Below are positions 22,102 to 28,340 of a stretch of 28,340 bases of DNA, in pieces. Positions within the stretch are counted from its first letter, which is position 1, and each line of letters begins with the position of its first letter. A model generated the notes under the pieces. It had not been told where the DNA came from and did no database searches. It saw only the letters and a program-made list of their open reading frames with translations. Where the stretch lies: contig JAYMSP010001843.1 in assembly GCA_036897095.1 (NCBI GenBank), positions 1-28,340 of the forward strand, read 5' to 3'. The position numbers and the translations under genes were made by a program. The stretch comes from Plantago elongata (Eukaryota > Streptophyta > Magnoliopsida > Lamiales > Plantaginaceae).

Positions 22102-23700
22102 TCGTCTTCTCCATCGGCTTTTTGTTTGTTAATTGTACCTCGTTCATCTTAATACACCGCGAGCTATGACCCTTCAATCTATATTCGTAATATCAATTGT
22201 CGGATTCAAGGAGGAAGTATGGTTGTCGTTCTTGTTCTTGCTCGGATTTGATTTTCCTTCTGTCAGTTTTTCCTTCTTGTTTAATTCGATTTCTAATCAA
22301 TTTTTGGGATGGCTATTTGTATTTCCTTATTGATCTTTGTTAGATTCGACTCATCTCTTTGATGTGTTCTTGCCCATTCGATTGGTTTTCTTCTTCCTTC
22401 TTAGTTGTTCAGGCTCTGTCCTATTATGCATGATTTGTGTGTTGTGTTGAGCTTTGAATCGTATTGATTCTGCGGAGTCTGAGTAGTTTCTTTTCTGTGG
22501 TGTGCCTCTATTTTTCCAGGTTCTGTTCGTGAACTGTAGGTGTTGATTTCGATTGTATGGATTGGTCTTGACTGTGAACTAGTGTGTCTGTGTTGCTCTG
22601 CTTTCTTCTCCAATTTCTGATAGTTGATTGCGTCTTTGCTGTTTACTGCCTTTCTGACCTGACTGTGATTGGATAATTGTTGGCGACTAAATTGCTAAAT
22701 GACTATATGATTATATATCTAGTTGATTCGACCTGCTTATGCTTGTTTGTGGGGGTTTAAGGGGTAGTTTTATAATGTTAGATTTGTGTCTTATTAGTTG
22801 GTACCTTTATCCAGGAACTCCACACTCTGTGAATTGACAATAAGCTATTCAAAAGTGAGTGTTCTTAAAATCAATTTTGAAAACATGGAAGTACTTGCAT
22901 GTATTTATATGTATTGCATCAAAGTTGTTTACAACTCATACTCTTTTAAAAGTTGCATTGAAGCTACTTTCACATGCTTATGAAAGATTGATTCGAAATA
23001 TTTATCTATATATTATTGATTGATTGAACAAACGAACGAACTGTACGCAATTGTGGTGGAGGTTTCCTAGTGGATAGCTTGGGCAGTTGTGTCTGTCGAG
23101 TTATTCATTATGTTCCTCTGCTTTCTATTCCAAGGCGCAAGGCAGAAGCCGCCTAGGTCTTGGGAGTAGTACTGTTTCACCCATGTATCATGGCATGGTA
23201 ACATCTGTCTATTGTCAGAGTCCTTCTCTGTTTGGAGCGATAAGGGCTGCGAATGGGGTTATAAGGTTGACTGCACCAACAAATGAATGATTGTACTGTT
23301 CTGGTTGATTTGTTATATGATATGATTGTATATTCGCCCCTGCTATGAATTTCTTATTGAGATGTTAATTGTCATTGTCACACACGAACACCAATGTGAT
23401 TTTTATCTCACACACCTTTGTTTTCCTTCCTTGTAGGTTCCGGAGTTTAGTGGAGGACCGAGTTAGGTAGAAGCTCAACAACTTGATTGATTTTGGTTAA
23501 ATGGGATTTTTACATCTTTTACTCCTCTGCTTGTAAAAGTAATGTTTGTCATAACTGGTTTATATTTCGCTGCTTTTGAAAATAGTTTGTTTCCAAGTCA
23601 ACTGTTATTTTATATTTTCTTAAAGTCTTGAGAATGTCTTTATGTTATCGATTTAAATGCCCTTGTCTTTTTAAAATTAACTTCTAATTTTTGAGGCGTT
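22102..23700 (+). other. Possible spliced non-coding or gene-remnant region
   Basis: Less AT-rich and T-biased, like plant 5' UTR or intron DNA. There is a donor-like GGAA|GTATGG near 22217 and a strong acceptor-like CCTTCCTTGTAG at about 23426-23437. A frame of 67 codons at 23087-23290 is the longest one here and resembles nothing I know. It may be the leader of a gene interrupted by the Gypsy insertion, or a non-coding transcript. No function assigned. Confidence 0.2.
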
Positions 23701-23819
23701 ACATTGGAGTTTCGATTCTCTCACACTCAAGTCTCCCTCACAGTGCCTTTGAAGGGCAAATGGAAACTTTGGTCCTATAATTAAGTTGTGTGCACATATC
23801 GTTCTCAGTTTCGTAGACA

Positions 23820-23926
23820 TGGCAAATTAGCCCCGACTTTACATTTTCTGGTAAATTTAATCCGGACTTTGCATTTTTCTGGGCAAATTTAATCCGGACT
23901 TTGCATTTTTCGGGTGAATTTAATAC
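23820..23926. repeat. Minisatellite, 29-31 bp unit, about 3.5 copies
   Basis: The unit GGCAAATTTAATCCGGACTT plus TGCATTTTTCT occurs at about 23821-23849 (diverged), 23850-23880 and 23881-23911, with a partial copy GGGTGAATTTAATAC after it. The two central copies are almost identical. Confidence 0.8.
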
Positions 23927-24921
23927 ACAGTATAAACTTAATGGACCAATCCAACTCTTGAAGTGTGTTTTTTCTGACTGTGTTGTCAAATCCCATGCTA
24001 ACTCGGATTTCCCTCCAATTACACCACTCTAAGTCAAATTTCGCTCCAAATTGCTCAATACCCAAATTTTACCAGTAGGCACAACTATTTCATCATGTCA
24101 TCATAAATTATCAACTAAAAAATAATACAATCTTTTTCTTAAAAAATATCTAAATTAACATTAAGATAAAAAAATTAAACAATTAACTTTTCAATTCTCA
24201 CCAACCAACCAATGTGATATTCAGTAGATGAACTTACTTACTAATCAATGAACACCAAAAATTGCTTGAAAATCGAAAATAAATTTTGTTAAGAAAAAAG
24301 TAATACTTGACATAAAAGTATCTTAAGTTGTTCTTAGTTTGTCGATTCGTCTTGACAAGTTTGAAATAGTTCGTAAAGTATATCAAATTGTTTAAAATAT
24401 ACAAAGTCGGATTAAAGTTGTCATGCCATGAAACTGACAACAACATGCGCCAACTTCAACTTAGTATAGTTATGGGATTAAAGTTGCCATTTTTCCTGCC
24501 TTTGAAGTTTATCTCAGGCTTGCTTGGCAGCTGAGCATGTCTGATCTTGATGATCCACATTATTGAACAAATTTGAGAGCCTTCTCATTATTATTCGTTT
24601 TAGTAATCTTCTTTTGATCATAATCACGTTCCGGTTTGGGTATGCAATTATTATCTTCATCAGGAGCTAACATAGGCATAGAGAGTATCCTTCAAGAACA
24701 CATCTCCATACTATAATATCAATTGATTTGATCATTGATTCGATGTGGATAATACGTTAATTAGCTGGTAGTTGATAATTTGCTCAAGACAAAACTTTAG
24801 TATAAATTTGTAGTTAAGACATGTTAATTGAAAATTAGAAACTATATAGTTCATGAAATCTAAGTTGTCGGACCTCAAAGCTTACAGTAGAATGGGATAA
24901 ACTGATTCTATTCCTAAACAC
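23927..24921. other. Intergenic, downstream of GH17 copy C
   Basis: AT-rich DNA. The frame at 24234-24446 is rich in Asn, Phe and Tyr, as expected of chance translation. No gene recognised. Confidence 0.4.
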
Positions 24922-26521
24922 TCAAGACCTCTTGTCATGATTTGAAGCAGCTAGAATGATAGCTGGTTGGTTACCTCTGACAACCTCTACCGAAAATATA
25001 CAACCATCTCGACTGGGATTATCTAATACTATCGTGCTTAACTCGCTGAACTGGCATGCCCTCTCATCTTGAAAGTTTGATTGAAAGTAAGCATTGAAAG
25101 CATACGAGATGTTTTGGCTATAAGTTAGCATTCCGCATGAACCACCCGGTGCTAGTGCAGTACAATCGGCATTCCGGCAAGCGTAACGAAATTGTTCCTC
25201 AACTTTCAAAGAATCCGACGTGTCCTCATTGAAAATACACCAGCGTGCTGGCATGGAATTAGTTCCATACACGCTGGTGGGAAATATATCACGCCCTTTT
25301 CCGGTAAGGTCAATCTTGTACTTAGGGTTTCCGTTGGCCCTGTAGATCCCCCAATGTCTAGAAAATGGTAAACTTGCAGAGTTGCTTTTCTCATCAGTCA
25401 ACGAGTGGATAAATACATCAATTGGTACGCCTGGTCGCATTGGGGTCCCTCTATTGCTTGTCACTCTTGGGAGCAAGGCTTTCCAGTATCTCTCTGCAGC
25501 GTCCACATGAGCTCCTTCAATCCCATCGGTAGGCCAACCGATCTGGCCTACCACGACTTTCATATTCCCATAACCAACTTTTCTCAATGCCCAGATGAAA
25601 CTATCATAGTTCATATCAAATAGGTTATTGTACCTAAGACCGTTCCGGTCAGTAATCACATACTTCGATTTGTCGTCCGAGAACGCAAAATCGTAATCTA
25701 ATTGGGATGAGACAATCTGTGATATTGGAAAATTTTCAAAAATAAATGGTACACCGGATTTTTCCAAGAAGCTGAGGGTGTCTAGCATTGCATCCATCAC
25801 CTCAGGAGCAAATTCGGCTTCAGAAGGAAGGGTTATATTTGGTTTAAGTACTCCGGTTCGTGAGTGCGTAATGACAGCCTTCACTTTATCTCCATAACCT
25901 AGGTCATCAAGAACAGCTTGCACTAACTTTAACCTCTGCACATAACTACCGAAGGTACGATTAGCATACTTTGCCGCCACAAATGCATTATTTCCAACAC
26001 TTACATACCTGCAATGAAATACGTCAACAATTTTTATGATTCGCTCGAACATGGATAAATGAGTAACTAAACAAAACAGACCACATGTAAACATATTAAT
26101 TTTTTATCAAGGGTTTTATTTGATCAAGAGTCAGTACAACATGTTTGTTCAATTACGTTTAGGCATATATATATACATACCTAAAGTTAACTCCCGGAAA
26201 GGGTTCAAGTGTTCGCCTAGCCCAAGATGCTACGGCATTTTCATTAGCTAAGGCACTATTGCTAGCAATGGTGAGAGAGACAGCAATACCAGTATCTGTA
26301 AATGCCGCTATCACAGCTGGATCGCTGTTGAACAATTTCACTTCATTTATCCCATTTTGTAGCAACAAATCAACCACCATTGATGGTATCAGCGTCGTCA
26401 CCGATTGTCTTCCCCAAACCATCCCAATCGCACAATCTACTCCAGATTTTGGTAAAATTATAGACATCATCATCCAAATGTATGCCACTAACACAATCTG
26501 TAATTGCATTGTCGCATGCAT
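24922..26521 (-). CDS. GH17 X8/CBM43 protein, catalytic residues replaced (copy C)
   Basis: Exons 26521-26181 and 26008-24922 (phase 2 intron, donor AG|GTATGT, acceptor TTCATTGCAG) encode 475 aa. Signal peptide residues 1-31 end in VDCA before IGMVWGRQS. The acid/base site is YVSVGNNAF (Asn121), the nucleophile site VVVGQIGWPTDG (Gln269) and the third site LPFSRHWGIYRANG. The X8/CBM43 module runs from ARWCIF to NPSRDGC with PGGSCGMLTY and SYAFNAYFQ. The tail NQPAIILAASNHDKRS is polar, so there is no GPI signal. The protein parallels copy B along its length. The start could instead be Met5 (26509). As the same substitutions recur in all three copies, loss of hydrolysis probably preceded the duplications. 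Confidence 0.88.
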
Positions 26522-26635
26522 ACGAGGATTCAGTTGATTTTAGTTCCGCAAAATCTGGAAATAACGGAGAAGAATTGGCAAAGATCGGTAAAAATTGTTC
26601 GAGTACGTATCTTTTTGCTACATTCATTTTACTTC

Positions 26636-26643
26636 TATATATA
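26636..26643 (-). promoter_or_regulatory. Candidate TATA box of GH17 copy C
   Basis: TATATATA on both strands, about 115 bases before the ATG at 26521. The spacing matches that of the TATA candidate of copy A. Confidence 0.45.
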
Positions 26644-27407
26644 ATGAGTTGTTAGGCCATTTGCATGCCATAAAACGTGGTACTAGCTAGTCAATAGTCA
26701 ACCTAAAAGACCCAATTCCTAGGTAGTCAAACCTTGAAGAAATGGTTAATTACCATCAACTATATATAGTAAAAATATTTTTAGTTTTCTTGATAAATAT
26801 ATATGAGGTTAAACAAAAATGATGTTTAAAGATTACATACTACTAAAAATAAATAAAGAAAATTATATGGTGCATTACATCTTAACCACTTAAAATGTTT
26901 TACATCAAACATAATAAATTTAAAATTCTAACGACCAAATAAATATATCTTATATTCCAAAATCACTTGATGATTTGGAATGCCCTAAAATTCTTGAAAT
27001 GGTTTGCTTTTTAATGTACATAGATAGATACATTTGTTTAACCCAATTGTAGAATTAGCTAAAAGTTGTTTTTCATAGCAGATCAAGTTAGAGATCGTAG
27101 TCGAGCTTGATGTTTGATCTTCTTCTCTTACATGGTTTCATAACATGTCTACTTAGCTTGTATATACATGTGTTAGAATTTCAAATCAACTTTACAAAAA
27201 TATCAGTTCACAATACATGTTTTACAAATAAAATATATACAATTCATAAATATTAAAAATATTTAAAAATATGTTAACAATGATTTATGTCAAAAAACAT
27301 GGGTTATAGTGCTACTCCTTGCTCCAACATGTTCATATTCACACTTTCTCAAAACACCCACCTATGCGTTCTCCTAAATGTTTAAGAAAATTAAGTTTTC
27401 ATTTAAG
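26644..27407. other. Intergenic between copy C and fragment D
   Basis: AT-rich, about 760 bases, holding the promoter of copy C and the 3' flank of fragment D. No gene or repeat recognised. Confidence 0.4.
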
Positions 27408-27730
27408 TTAATCATATCTATCTATGTCCAGATCTAGGGCTAAGTTTTCTCGAACATCTTTCACACTAAACACACACCTGTCTCTAGACCGGTCCTTGAC
27501 GACCACATCACCAAACCCTCCGAAATAACAACCATTCTCATCTTGAAAAGTTGATTGGAAGTAAGCATTAAACGCGTATGACATGTACTCGTTAGGGTCT
27601 AATATTCCGCACAATCCACCAGGGGAAGGCTAGTGCAGTCTGTATTATTACAAGCAAATTCGAATTCCTGCTGCACCTTTTCATTATCATGCCTGATTCC
27701 TCCTTTAAACACACACCAACACGAGGGCAT
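27408..27730 (-). pseudogene. GH17 copy D, X8/CBM43 end only, broken by a Copia insertion
   Basis: The minus strand from 27730 encodes CWCVFKGG and EFEFACNNTDCTSL, then, in another frame, CGILDPNEYMSYAFNAYFQ and DRSRDRCVFSV, stopping at 27408. These are the parts of the X8/CBM43 domain in the order seen in copies A-C. The frame changes near 27632, where one base is missing from the codons for the PGG motif. The GH17 part is absent because a Copia LTR begins at 27731, exactly at the codon after the MPS that matches MPA in the other copies. The remaining 5' part may lie beyond the window, on the far side of the Copia element. Confidence 0.85.
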
Positions 27731-28042
27731 TGTAAAGATACATCAACATCAACATAAGCAATGTAGAACAAACATACATGAAGAAGGAGCTAAAAACATA
27801 TATGAAGAAGCAGCCAGCTGCATTGAAGAAACAGAAGAAAACGTTATTTCAGTTATTCTTCATTAGTTAACACATGACTTGTACCTTGTGCTTAAAGAGC
27901 AGTACAATAATTAGTTAAGAAAGGAGTTAGTTGAGTCTTTAAATACAACTAATGATTCATCTTCTTTGATCATCAAATTCTCTTTAAATCATTCAATTTG
28001 TATGAAATTTCAGTTTTCCTTTCCAAATTCTGAAAGTTTACA
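27731..28042 (+). repeat. 5' LTR of the Copia element
   Basis: 312 bases that start TGTAAA and end TTTACA, a perfect 6-base inverted terminal repeat with TG...CA ends. A TATA-like TTTAAATA at 27938-27945 is the likely promoter. The primer site starts at once after the LTR. Confidence 0.8.
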
Positions 28043-28051
28043 TGGTATCAG
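28043..28051 (+). other. Primer binding site of the Copia element
   Basis: TGGTATCAG, the first nine bases of the complement of initiator tRNA-Met, directly follows the LTR. The match ends after nine bases (TTAATCC follows). Confidence 0.75.
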
Positions 28052-28165
28052 TTAATCCATCGGTTACGTTTACGCTGTGTTCTTTGAAATATTGATTTCC
28101 GTTGCAATTATTGTTGAAATTATGTTCTTTTCTCTCATCGATCATCCATAGCGGATAATGGTTCG

Positions 28166-28340
28166 ATGAATGGTGTTTCTGGTGAGCGCCATCGTGTTCA
28201 TCAATTGGAGGTTGGAATCGATTTGCCATCTTCTCCGTATTTTCTGCAATCGTTAGATCAGCCTGGCATTGCGATTGTTCTTGAGCAATTGGATGAGGTG
28301 AATTATCAATCGTGGAGTCAGCAAATCTTAATGGCTTTGG
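28166..28340 (+). CDS. Copia gag, N-terminal part (runs off the window)
   Basis: Open from the ATG at 28166 to the window edge (58 complete codons). It contains SPYFLQSLDQPG and then LDEVNYQSWSQQILMAL, the typical start of plant Copia gag proteins, where NYxxW is the conserved core. An earlier ATG at 28158 meets a stop after three codons. The frame is intact as far as it can be seen; whether the element is complete cannot be judged. Confidence 0.75.
   Translation, partial: MNGVSGERHRVHQLEVGIDLPSSPYFLQSLDQPGIAIVLEQLDEVNYQSWSQQILMAL

Larger units (their letters stand above)
27731..28340 (+). mobile_element. Ty1/Copia LTR retrotransposon, 5' end
   Basis: A 5' LTR, an initiator-Met primer site and the start of gag are visible, reading rightwards; the rest is outside the window. 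GGCAT (27726-27730) should be the left target duplication if the element is complete. Confidence 0.85.

Noticed and set aside
22401-22613. 70-codon minus-strand frame
   Set aside because: Low-complexity, Gln/Thr/His-rich translation opposite a T-rich leader-like region; no support.
23087-23290. 67-codon frame as a gene
   Set aside because: No recognisable domain, no codon bias I can see and no family resemblance; kept only as part of an unassigned region.
24234-24446. Minus-strand 70-codon frame
   Set aside because: Phe/Tyr/Asn-rich chance translation of AT-rich DNA.
1-28340. tRNA, rRNA or CRISPR-like arrays
   Set aside because: No cloverleaf, rRNA core or regularly spaced repeat array recognised on either strand by eye.

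Overview
The window reads as nuclear DNA of a flowering plant, most likely a eudicot. Genes are split by GT-AG introns, intergenic DNA is AT-rich, and the gene families and LTR retrotransposons (one Ty3/Gypsy, one Ty1/Copia) are plant types. I cannot name the species.

Layout. Positions 1-1150 are intergenic, with a GC-rich transposon-like end at 1-190. A plus-strand PP2C phosphatase gene of the POL-like/PP2C-40 type occupies about 1150-4800, with coding exons between 1904 and 4765. Minus-strand genes of glycoside hydrolase family 17 with a C-terminal X8/CBM43 domain follow as a dispersed tandem array: copy A (5673-7313), copy B (14509-16193), copy C (24922-26521) and a broken copy D (27408-27730). 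Between A and B lie a degenerate-repeat mobile-element candidate (7765-9058), the 5' part of an unrecognised minus-strand gene (9521-10560), a Stowaway-like MITE (about 11197-11441) and a plus-strand terpene synthase minigene (12650-14084). Between B and C sits a decayed Ty3/Gypsy element (16806-22096, 5-bp target duplication GCAAA). Copy D is cut by the 5' LTR of a Copia element that runs off the right edge.

Main point. All three intact GH17 copies keep the fold landmarks, the intron position and phase, and the X8 cysteines. Each has nevertheless lost both catalytic glutamates: the acid/base Glu of GNE is Asn (GNN), and the nucleophile Glu before GWP is Gln (GQIGWPTDG). A third active-site Glu, before RHWG, is Ala or Ser. 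They therefore look like a conserved family of non-catalytic, probably beta-1,3-glucan-binding, secreted proteins. Copy A alone ends in a GPI-anchor-like tail. The terpene synthase has the catalytic alpha domain (DDIFD and NSE/DTE motifs) with correct splicing and an upstream TATA box, but lacks almost the whole N-terminal domain.

No pathway links these genes. The shared theme is local duplication followed by decay and transposon insertion.
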